9,920 bases of DNA, taken from positions 1 through 9,920 of the forward strand of contig JAIPBB010000203.1 of the NCBI GenBank assembly GCA_021739805.1, written 5' to 3'. How positions within the stretch are numbered: position 1 is the stretch's first letter; every line of letters begins with the position of its first letter. This DNA is from Saprospiraceae bacterium (GTDB taxonomy: Bacteria; Bacteroidota; Bacteroidia; Bacteroidales; JAIPBB01). Below the pieces are notes generated by a model that ran no database searches, was not told the DNA's origin, and was given only the letters and a program-made list of their open reading frames with translations. Positions 1 to 5,994 of the stretch are shown here, one piece after another. Position numbers and translations under genes: made by a program.

Positions 1-476
1 GCACCTGAAACTACACAATTTAAATCATCACATGAAAGATTTAAATCAACATCGCCAGCACCTGAAAGAATTAATTTAAAAACTGTTGCATTTATTAATG
101 ACTGAGTTTTTATATCACTTGCACCACTTGCAATTATTGAATTTAAGGATTTAACCGTCAGAAAAATCTTAATATCATTATAGCATTTAATTCTTCCTTT
201 GTTATTAATTGAAAGCTTTCCTGATTTTACATCGGTTTGAATTTTTTCCATGATTTCTTCAGGAGCTACTATTTTCACAACTTGAGTTTCACCTTGTGAA
301 ATAAAAACATTAAAAGCTCCACTAACAATAATTCCATCAAAATCTACCACTTCCCTAACTTGTGTTACCACATCCTGCTTCTCATTTGATAAACAGCAGT
401 TGCAAGCAATCAGTTGAAAACTTATCAGTATAAAAGCACTTAGAATTGACATTTGGATAATAGGGTTCTTTTTCAT
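1..476 (-). CDS. Head-GIN (DUF2807) domain lipoprotein, partial (C-terminus beyond left edge)
   Basis: Reading from ATG 476-474, 158 codons are open and continue off the left edge. The N-terminus is a lipoprotein signal: two lysines, a hydrophobic stretch from about residue 5, and the lipobox LIAC with Cys25, so the mature protein is probably lipid-anchored in the envelope. From about residue 47 the chain has the pattern of the head-GIN/DUF2807 family: a first strand around DFDGIIVSGAFNVFISQG, then repeated short beta units containing SGAS, SGAGDV and a last SG at the edge, as expected of a beta-solenoid. The family is common in Bacteroidota as secreted or surface lipoproteins; its biochemical role is not known. 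It is divergent from the large gene at 929, with about 450 bp between them. Family members usually have roughly 200-250 residues, so perhaps a third is missing. Family assignment is confident; function is unknown. Confidence 0.85.
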   Translation of the reverse strand, partial: MKKNPIIQMSILSAFILISFQLIACNCCLSNEKQDVVTQVREVVDFDGIIVSGAFNVFISQGETQVVKIVAPEEIMEKIQTDVKSGKLSINNKGRIKCYNDIKIFLTVKSLNSIIASGASDIKTQSLINATVFKLILSGAGDVDLNLSCDDLNCVVSG

Positions 477-527
477 TTTATTAGATATTTTAGGTTAATA
501 ATTAAAAATTTGACGTTTACAGTATTG

Positions 528-535
528 CAAAAGTT
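528..535 (-). promoter_or_regulatory. Possible -7 box for the DUF2807 lipoprotein gene
   Basis: On the minus strand the sequence AACTTTTG matches the Bacteroidota -7 consensus TAnnTTTG at seven of eight positions and lies about 50 bp before the ATG at 476. No TTG is found at the expected -33 distance, so this is only a candidate. Confidence 0.3.
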
Positions 536-578
536 ACAATATTCGTGACTATTCATTATGTTAATTTTCTAGTTTATT

Positions 579-871
579 AGTACTTAATTGCCTGGAGTTT
601 GGAGTGCCTGGAGTACTTAGAGTGTGGAGTAATTGGAGTGCCGGTTTCTAAGCAAGATGAACGGGAAATTCCAAAACTCAAAAAATAAAATTCAAATAAA
701 TTCCAAATTCAAATAATCAATGAGCAAAACCCAGTATCTCAATTTTAGAATTTTGAAAATTTGAGTTTGAGTATTATTTGTTTTTTTGATGCTTGTTATT
801 TGTTATTTTTAGAGTTAATCATTACTTAATCCAAGAACTCTAGGCAATTAAGTACTCCAAACTTCAGGCAA
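579..871. repeat. Degenerate inverted-repeat element with internal short tandem repeats
   Basis: The outer arms are visible directly: AGTACTTAATTGCCT at 579-593 is a perfect 15-bp inverted match to 842-856, and TTGCCTGGAGTTTGGAGT at 588-605 pairs with 854-871 with one mismatch. The left arm carries six copies of T(G/A)GAGT at 593, 600, 609, 618, 625 and 634. The interior is C/A-rich on the left half (TTCAAATAA at 691 and 709) and T/G-rich on the right half (TTTGAG twice near 760-772, and TTGTTAT in perfect tandem at 793-799 and 800-806), so the halves are roughly complementary. There is no open reading frame of note. It resembles a degenerate intergenic interspersed palindromic element or MITE remnant; no target-site duplication was recognised. 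It fills most of the 452-bp gap between the divergent genes. Confidence 0.6.
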
Positions 872-873
872 TA

Positions 874-904
874 TTAGTAAACAATATCCAATTTTGTATA
901 TTTG
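874..904 (+). promoter_or_regulatory. Promoter of the receiver/PPDK_N gene
   Basis: TATATTTG at 897-904 is an exact match to the Bacteroidota -7 element TAnnTTTG. A weak -33 candidate (TTAG, 874-877) lies about 20 bp upstream. Transcription would start near 910, leaving a leader of about 18 nt before ATG 929. Because the only upstream in-frame start, TTG 902-904, is part of this box, the promoter also argues for ATG 929 as the translation start. Confidence 0.55.
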
Positions 905-928
905 CCTTTTATTAAACCAAAAATCGAA

Positions 929-3901
929 ATGACACATGCACTTCAAGATATTGAATTAAATAAATATTTTTTTCCTGACACCGCTTTTCAACTTTTAATG
1001 AAAAGACGAATTCACAAAGTTTTACTTATTTGTAGTAATTACGATGCTTTTCTTCTGGAAGAAGATGGAAGAATTGATGAACAAATTTTCAATGAATATG
1101 TTTCTTTAAATTTAAGATATCCACCACAATTCATTCATGCTTCAAATATTGAAAGTGCTTTTCAAAAACTTGAGGAAGAAAATATTGACCTTGTTATCAC
1201 CATGTTAAGCACAGGTGATATTGCTCCTTTTGAATTATCAAAAAAAATCAAATTAAATTATCCAATAATACCGATAGTTGTTTTAACACCCTTTTCGCGT
1301 GAAGTTTCATTGGAAATTGATAATCAGGATTTCACTTTTATCGATTATATCTTTAGTTGGCTTGGCGATGCTGATATTCTTCTGGCAATCATAAAATTGA
1401 TTGAGGATAAAATGAATGTTGAATATGATGTTAATGAAGTTGGTGTTCAGGTGATAATTCTTGTTGAAGATTCTATAAGGTTTTATTCAAGCTATTTGCC
1501 AAATATTTATAAAATAATTTTCACTCAGTCGAAAAAATACATGACTGAAGGATTGAATGAGCATGAGCAAATGCTTCGTATGCGTGGGCGACCAAAAATT
1601 TTACTGGCTACAACTTACGAAGAAGCAGTCCAAATGTATAATAAATATAAACTTAATCTTTTAGGAATAATATCAGACATTAATTATAATCGTGAAGGTG
1701 AGTCTGATGAAGAAGCTGGTATAAAGCTTTGCAAAATGGTAAGAAACGAAGATGTGCTTCTTCCATTTCTTTTGCAATCATCTCAAGGTCATTATGAAGA
1801 AATTGCAAAAAAACTGGGAGTCGGATTTATTAATAAAAACTCAAAATCACTTTCGTTTGAATTAAGAGAATATATAATTAAAAATTTTGCTTTTGGGGAT
1901 TTTGTTTTCCTTGACCCAAAAACTAATCTTGAAATAAATCGTGCTTTCGACCTTCAATCTTTTCAACAAAAGCTTTTTGAAATTTCTGATGAAACTCTAC
2001 GGTATCATATCAGCCGAAATCATTTTTCTAAATGGTTAAACGCCCGGGCACTTTTCCCTATTGCTGAGATTTTCAAATATTTAAGAATAGAACATTTTAA
2101 TGACCTTGATGATATTAGAAGATATATTATTGACACAATCGCAAATTATCGTCATAGCAAGGGACGGGGAGTAATAGCTAAGTTTTACAAAGAAAGCTTT
2201 GATGAATATTTGATTTTTTCCAGGATTGGAGATGGCTCTTTAGGGGGGAAAGCCAGGGGATTAGCTTTTATTGAATCGCTTTTAAAACGAAATAATCTTA
2301 TTGACAAATATCCTGATATTCTAATAACTATTCCCAGAACTGTTGTGCTAACAACTGATGTTTTTGATGAATTTATGGAAGAAAACCAGCTTTATGATAT
2401 TGCTCTTTCAAATTTATCAGATTCAGAGATATTAAATCATTTCGTAAAATCAAATCTACCATTTAGAATTCATGAAGATTTGTTGGCTTTCCTTTCTGTT
2501 ATTGACAATCCGATTGCAATTCGTTCATCGAGTTTGCTTGAGGACTCTCACTATCAGCCTTTCGCCGGAATTTATTCTACCTATATGATTCCTAATATAA
2601 AAGATAACGAAAGGATTATGGTTGATTTACTTTGCTCTTCGATAAAAAGTGTTTATGCTTCTGTCTATTTTAAGGATAGTAAAGCATATATGGCAGCTAC
2701 AAAAAATCTTATTGATGAGGAAAAAATGGGGATTGTCCTGCAGGAAGTTTGTGGGTCGCAATATAAAGATAGTTTTTACCCGACAATTTCGGGTGTTGCA
2801 AGGTCATTAAATTTCTATCCAATCCACCCTGAAAAACAGGCAGACGGGATTGCCAATATTGCATTCGGTCTTGGCAAACATATTGTTGACGGAGGGGTTA
2901 ATTTGAGATTTTCACCTAAATATCCTAAAAAAATCATTCAACTTTCTTCTCCTCAAATGGCATTGCGAACTACTCAAAAAGAATTTTATGCCTTAGACCT
3001 GTCACCTGAAAGTTATAAAGTTTCTACTGACGATTCAATAAATCTTAAAAAGTTTAAAATTAAAGACATTAAGGACAAAGCACAATTAAAGCATGTTGCT
3101 TCGACCTACGACATCAACAACAATATAATCAGAGATGGTGTTAACTTTGAAGGAAGAAAACTTATTACTTTTTCAAACATTTTAAAACACAATACTTTTC
3201 CACTGGCTGAAATTCTTGATACTCTTTTAAAAGTCGGACAAAAGGAAATGAATAATCCTATTGAGATTGAGTTTGCTGTTGATTTAAATGTTCCTAAAGG
3301 GAATCCAATAATTTTTAGTTTCCTTCAAATCAGACCAATTGTTGAATCAAATGACAGTATAAAAGTTAATATTGATAATATTAAAGTAGAAAATACTATA
3401 GTAACATCTGAATCTTCTCTTGGAAATGGTGTTATAAAAGGAATTTACGATTTGGTTTATGTTAAGCCGGAAACCTTTAATGCAGCCAAAAGCACTGAAA
3501 TAGCATTGCAAGTAGAAATGATTAACAACAAATTTATTGAAGCGGATAAAAACTATATTCTGATAGGTCCGGGCAGGTGGGGTTCCAGCGACCCATGGTT
3601 GGGAGTTCCGGTGAAATGGCCACAAATCTCCGCTGCAAGATTAATTGTTGAATCCGGTTTAAAAAACTATAGAATCGACCCAAGCCAGGGAACTCACTTT
3701 TTCCAAAATCTTACTTCATTCCAGGTTGGTTATTTCACCATCAATCCTTATGTTAATGATGGTTTCTATGATGTGGACTATTTAAACACTTTTAAAGCTG
3801 AATTTGAAAACGAATTTATCAGGCATATTAAATTCGAAAAGCCACTTGTTATTAAAATTGATGGAAGAAAGAATAAGGGGGTGATTTTGAAGAGTATTTA
3901 G
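929..3901 (+). CDS. Receiver-like/PPDK_N fusion protein (PEP-synthase-like, PEP/pyruvate-binding domain protein)
   Basis: A 990-residue cytoplasmic protein when read from ATG 929; a TTG at 902 would add nine residues but lies in the promoter. Order of domains: a degenerate receiver-like region (about 25-150); a second receiver-like region (about 172-315) that keeps an acidic pair E180-D181 (VEDS), a candidate phosphoacceptor D250 (IISDI), S284/S285 and K303; a linker; then a PPDK_N ATP-grasp domain from about 430. The ATP-binding signatures are present: GGKA at 439-442, R532 in IAIRSS, SGVARS at 621-626, FGLG at 646-649, EIEFAVD at 779-785 and LQIRP at 799-803. After it comes a different C-terminal domain with GPGRWGSSDPWLG near 880-892 and a run around PSQGTHFFQNL. 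The phosphohistidine swivel domain and the PEP/pyruvate barrel of true PEP synthase are absent, so PEP synthase activity is unlikely. Similar proteins of about this length are known in Bacteroidota, usually annotated only by the PPDK_N domain. Likely role (inference): a signal-responsive ATP-dependent phosphotransfer or ligase-like enzyme; substrate unknown. Confidence 0.85.
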   Translation: MTHALQDIELNKYFFPDTAFQLLMKRRIHKVLLICSNYDAFLLEEDGRIDEQIFNEYVSLNLRYPPQFIHASNIESAFQKLEEENIDLVITMLSTGDIAPFELSKKIKLNYPIIPIVVLTPFSREVSLEIDNQDFTFIDYIFSWLGDADILLAIIKLIEDKMNVEYDVNEVGVQVIILVEDSIRFYSSYLPNIYKIIFTQSKKYMTEGLNEHEQMLRMRGRPKILLATTYEEAVQMYNKYKLNLLGIISDINYNREGESDEEAGIKLCKMVRNEDVLLPFLLQSSQGHYEEIAKKLGVGFINKNSKSLSFELREYIIKNFAFGDFVFLDPKTNLEINRAFDLQSFQQKLFEISDETLRYHISRNHFSKWLNARALFPIAEIFKYLRIEHFNDLDDIRRYIIDTIANYRHSKGRGVIAKFYKESFDEYLIFSRIGDGSLGGKARGLAFIESLLKRNNLIDKYPDILITIPRTVVLTTDVFDEFMEENQLYDIALSNLSDSEILNHFVKSNLPFRIHEDLLAFLSVIDNPIAIRSSSLLEDSHYQPFAGIYSTYMIPNIKDNERIMVDLLCSSIKSVYASVYFKDSKAYMAATKNLIDEEKMGIVLQEVCGSQYKDSFYPTISGVARSLNFYPIHPEKQADGIANIAFGLGKHIVDGGVNLRFSPKYPKKIIQLSSPQMALRTTQKEFYALDLSPESYKVSTDDSINLKKFKIKDIKDKAQLKHVASTYDINNNIIRDGVNFEGRKLITFSNILKHNTFPLAEILDTLLKVGQKEMNNPIEIEFAVDLNVPKGNPIIFSFLQIRPIVESNDSIKVNIDNIKVENTIVTSESSLGNGVIKGIYDLVYVKPETFNAAKSTEIALQVEMINNKFIEADKNYILIGPGRWGSSDPWLGVPVKWPQISAARLIVESGLKNYRIDPSQGTHFFQNLTSFQVGYFTINPYVNDGFYDVDYLNTFKAEFENEFIRHIKFEKPLVIKIDGRKNKGVILKSI

Positions 3902-3929
3902 TGTTACGAGTTTCGAGTTAAATGTTACT
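3902..3929. repeat. Degenerate 7-bp tandem repeat just after the stop codon
   Basis: Starting at the base after the TAG of the receiver/PPDK_N gene, four heptamers follow without gaps: TGTTACG, AGTTTCG, AGTTAAA, TGTTACT. The shared core is nGTTnc(g/t). Bounded by direct reading; function unknown. Confidence 0.5.
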
Positions 3930-3981
3930 AAAAATTGAATGTTATGCAGAGTTTAATTGAAAAGCCTACTTTTGTGATAAT

Positions 3982-4000
3982 AAAAATTCTCTACCGAGAA
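3982..4000 (-). terminator. Weak intrinsic terminator overlapping the stop codon of the lipoprotein gene
   Basis: On the minus strand the arms TTCTC and GAGAA (plus-strand 3996-4000 and 3987-3991) enclose a 4-base loop and are followed at once by five T. The TAG stop codon (3993-3991) lies across the loop and second arm. The stem is only 5 bp, so termination may be inefficient. Confidence 0.4.
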
Positions 4001-4704
4001 AAGTATAAAGTATCTCTTTCAAGAACTTGATTTATCATTCTATGAACAATAATTACTAAATCACTATATCTAAGGTGGCATTTTATATCAACTTGCTCTA
4101 AAGTATCACTAATTAGCTCATGGACTGGAACTGGACCATACGAATATATATTCCCACAGCATGTTATATTTGCGACTATACTATCGTAGTGATAATTAGG
4201 GGAATTAAGATCAAAATTGTATAAGCTATCATATTTTGTAATAGTTAGACTACTACTATCATTTTGATAAATACCGACTAATTGGTCTTTTATATTATTC
4301 CAACCAATTAACCTAACACAATAATCATAAGAAGAATCTTCCTCTATTTTAATAACAATTTCTAATTGACTGCCCATTATACAATAACCCGAGTAATAAT
4401 AACATTTATATGTTGACCCTGCTTGTTGCAACCGTTTTAAAGGAACAAAAGTTGCCTTATCGCCATCTATATGAGCTTTTAAATTAGGAAGCCAACTTGA
4501 AAAATTAAAAATCACAGAATCGGATGATATCATAGAAACTGAAAGACAATGTGTAATCATATAAGCATTAATGCTTTGATCGTAATAGCAATAATCACCA
4601 ACAAAATCAGAATTCTTTTTAATTTCATTGTCTTTTTTACAATACCAAAATAAGATTATTATACTTACTGAAAAAATCAAAAAAACTATCTGTAATTTTC
4701 TCAT
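3991..4704 (-). CDS. Cysteine-rich putative lipoprotein, function unknown
   Basis: A 237-residue protein with a basic start (MRK), a hydrophobic segment at about residues 5-21 and Cys22 followed by KKD, the usual layout of a Bacteroidota lipoprotein; however the residues before the cysteine (LFWY) do not fit a standard lipobox, so a simple N-terminal membrane anchor is also possible. The mature part holds eight further cysteines (39, 53, 101, 108, 129, 182, 183, 209), suggesting disulfides in the periplasm or at the surface. It appears to have two related halves: FVGDY at 34-38 and LVGIY at 142-146 each open a segment of short beta-like strands, ending in the second half with VANITCCGN. I recognise no family. 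The gene stands alone: it converges with the large gene on its left, has its own promoter (4767-4797), and has a weak terminator at its stop. The ATG at 4704 gives a complete signal sequence and is the natural start. Confidence 0.7.
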   Translation of the reverse strand: MRKLQIVFLIFSVSIIILFWYCKKDNEIKKNSDFVGDYCYYDQSINAYMITHCLSVSMISSDSVIFNFSSWLPNLKAHIDGDKATFVPLKRLQQAGSTYKCYYYSGYCIMGSQLEIVIKIEEDSSYDYCVRLIGWNNIKDQLVGIYQNDSSSLTITKYDSLYNFDLNSPNYHYDSIVANITCCGNIYSYGPVPVHELISDTLEQVDIKCHLRYSDLVIIVHRMINQVLERDTLYFSR

Positions 4705-4766
4705 AACATTCTAATTAAATTATTATTTAATAAGCATAAATATACTTGTAATATTAAATTATTACA

Positions 4767-4797
4767 CAAATATAATAAAACAAAAATTCATTAACAA
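4767..4797 (-). promoter_or_regulatory. Promoter of the cysteine-rich lipoprotein gene
   Basis: On the minus strand TTG (4797-4795), 20 bp, then TATATTTG (4774-4767) match both Bacteroidota elements (-33 TTG and -7 TAnnTTTG) at the expected spacing. Transcription would start near 4760, giving a leader of about 55 nt. This is the best promoter in the window. Confidence 0.6.
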
Positions 4798-4935
4798 TAA
4801 TCTGAAGTTAAATATAAGTCTAAATCTTAACATTACTTAGCGTTTCTTCAATTTGTAAGAATACCATTCTTTAAGTTCGAAACAAGTATTTAAAAGTTCA
4901 CTTCATGGAACTTATAATATAACAACAAGGTCTGA
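4775..4935. other. Intergenic stretch without a recognised gene
   Basis: Apart from the -33 element at its left end, I see only a short hairpin, AAGTTC (4894-4899) with GAACTT (4908-4913) around an 8-base loop, with no T-run. No tRNA, coding pattern or repeat family was recognised. Confidence 0.4.
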
Positions 4936-5111
4936 TTACCGAATACTAAAATTCTTCTGACTCCTAAACTCCCCCGGACTTATCCCAACTCCCTTCTTAA
5001 ACGAACAGCTATAATTTCCAATATCTTAATATCCAACATATAAGCCATTTCTGAAATGGTTAAATCTTTTTGACACAACAGACTTTTAGCAAGCTCGAAT
5101 CTTATTTCCTG
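4936..5111 (-). pseudogene. Remnant of an AraC-family transcriptional regulator (C-terminal HTH only)
   Basis: Reading the minus strand from 5111 gives QEIRFELAKSLL, then DLTISEMAYML, which is the second helix-turn-helix half of an AraC/XylS DNA-binding domain. At about 5028 the frame slips; in the next frame the end of the domain continues as IGNYSCSFKKGVGISPGEF and then RSQKNFSIR, ending at TAA 4938-4936. Restoring one G in the run TTGGATAT would join the two parts as ML-GY, but the codon after that, usually Ser, is TAA, so there is both a frameshift and a stop. An in-frame TAG also lies just before the QEIRF segment, and nothing upstream shows the sensor domain or the first helix-turn-helix. 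This is about 58 codons of a protein usually near 300. The fragment lies upstream of, and opposite to, the antitoxin gene and is presumably not functional. Confidence 0.75.
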
Positions 5112-5232
5112 CTATAAGGAAATCAGGCTGATAGAAATGGATTTTTAAAATAAAAGGGAAAGTATTTTAACTATTGAATTGAATTAAGCTGAAAAAGAAT
5201 TTTAAACAAATTCTATCCTATTTAAAAATTTG

Positions 5233-5240
5233 TAATTTTG
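5233..5240 (+). promoter_or_regulatory. -7 promoter box of the antitoxin gene
   Basis: TAATTTTG is an exact match to TAnnTTTG, placed 19 bp before ATG 5260, which would give a very short leader. No clear TTG is found about 20 bp upstream, so the -33 element is weak or absent. Confidence 0.5.
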
Positions 5241-5259
5241 GATAAACTAATATAGAAAA

Positions 5260-5496
5260 ATGGATAGTGCAATTCAATTTAAGAATAATTTAATTTCAAG
5301 AATTAGAAACTCAAATGATTTGAAATTTTTAAAAGCTCTACAAACTATTTTTGATAGTTCTGAACAAGAATTGTACGAGCTTAATGAAGCTCAAAAAGAA
5401 TCTATCAATATTAGTCGTGATGAAATTAAGAATGGAAACTATATTGAAAGCTCAAAAGCAATATCTGATATAAAAGAATGGCTAAAAAAGAAATAA
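5260..5496 (+). CDS. Antitoxin of a RelE/ParE-type toxin-antitoxin pair
   Basis: An intact 78-residue, lysine- and glutamate-rich, probably helical protein with no membrane segment. It resembles the small antitoxins found immediately upstream of RelE/ParE toxins in Bacteroidota: an N-terminal helical part, then a C-terminal stretch with SRDEIKNGNYIESSKAI and a closing WLKKK, the part expected to wrap the toxin. The assignment rests mainly on context: the toxin reading frame starts at 5478, inside this gene, a 19-bp overlap typical of co-translated toxin-antitoxin operons. The pair would normally repress its own promoter. Here the partner is frameshifted, so the antitoxin may be a leftover or serve against a related toxin elsewhere. 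No DNA-binding motif is obvious to me. Confidence 0.7.
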   Translation: MDSAIQFKNNLISRIRNSNDLKFLKALQTIFDSSEQELYELNEAQKESINISRDEIKNGNYIESSKAISDIKEWLKKK

Positions 5497-5776
5497 TTTG
5501 GTCATCGAGAGCTAATCTTGAATTGAAGGAAATTCTTGAATTCTATATTACACGAACGGAAGTGTCAATTATAGTTTAAAACTTATTGATGAGATTGAAG
5601 ACGTGCTTAACACTCTTTCTCAGAGTGAATTTATCGGACGATTGACAGCAAACAAAAAAACAAGAGTTGTTGTTATGAAAGTTTATCAAATATTTTATGA
5701 AATAAACAACCAAAGAATTGAAATAGTTTCTTTTTGGGATAACAGACAAAATGAAAATAAACGAATTGATAAATAG
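5478..5776 (+). pseudogene. RelE/ParE-family toxin, frameshifted
   Basis: Starting at ATG 5478 the frame reads MAKKEIIWSSRANLELKEIL and on to YITR, then leaves the family pattern and stops at TAA 5577-5579 after 33 residues. The rest of the toxin is intact one base out of phase from 5555: NGSVNYSLKLIDEIEDVL, GRLTANKKTRVVVMKV, YQIFYEI and the closing FWDNRQN, which is the typical ParE/RelE C-terminus, ending at TAG 5774-5776. One extra A in CGAAC at 5553-5557 would restore a single protein of about 99 residues, the usual length of the family. Such toxins act on DNA gyrase (ParE) or on translating ribosomes (RelE); the sequence alone does not decide which. There is no X-XXY-YYZ slippery heptamer, so programmed frameshifting is unlikely. 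It is either a genuine inactivating deletion or an assembly error in a short A-run. Confidence 0.8.
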
Positions 5777-5948
5777 GTAATTCTTCGTTAAAGTATAAAA
5801 AATAATGAACGGAAATTGTTTAAAATACCTAATTGAATAGATAAACAAAAAAATATTTATAATAAAAAACATTCCATGGAAAAACTACTCTATAAAACTT
5901 AAAATAAATTAAATGGCTCACCGAACTTCAAGTCGATGAAACACCGAC

Positions 5949-5983
5949 CAACATTTAACATCATACATCTGACATCAAACATC
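5949..5983. repeat. Five tandem degenerate heptamers (nnACATC) downstream of lon
   Basis: Five contiguous 7-bp units are readable on the plus strand: CAACATT, TAACATC, ATACATC, TGACATC, AAACATC. As lon is on the minus strand, its transcript would carry them as GATGTnn, ending about 12 bases after the lon stop codon. The positions that vary are always the first two. No T-run or strong stem suggests that this is an ordinary terminator. Confidence 0.6.
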
Positions 5984-5994
5984 CAATACTTCCC

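Noticed and set aside
579..871. CRISPR array or insertion sequence
   Set aside because: The repeats are degenerate, differently spaced and lack unique spacers of constant length; no transposase frame or target duplication is present.
3347..3625. Minus-strand frame of 92 codons inside the receiver/PPDK_N gene
   Set aside because: It lies wholly opposite a strongly supported coding region, shows no family pattern and has the composition of an antisense shadow.
3960..3973. AAAAG-CCTA-CTTTT hairpin as a bidirectional terminator between the convergent genes
   Set aside because: The stem is four A-T pairs plus one G-C pair and no T-run follows it on either strand; too weak to call.
4870..4913. 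GTTCGAAAC followed by a short hairpin, considered as part of a tRNA
   Set aside because: No acceptor stem, anticodon arm or D-arm can be placed around it, and the spacing does not fit a tRNA.
5553..5580. Programmed ribosomal frameshift in the toxin
   Set aside because: No X-XXY-YYZ slippery heptamer or downstream stem is visible at the join, so a mutation or sequence error is the simpler explanation.
5576..5872. Minus-strand frame of 98 codons opposite the toxin
   Set aside because: The plus strand encodes the recognisable C-terminal part of the toxin; the reverse frame is Phe/Ile/Asn-rich low-complexity shadow.
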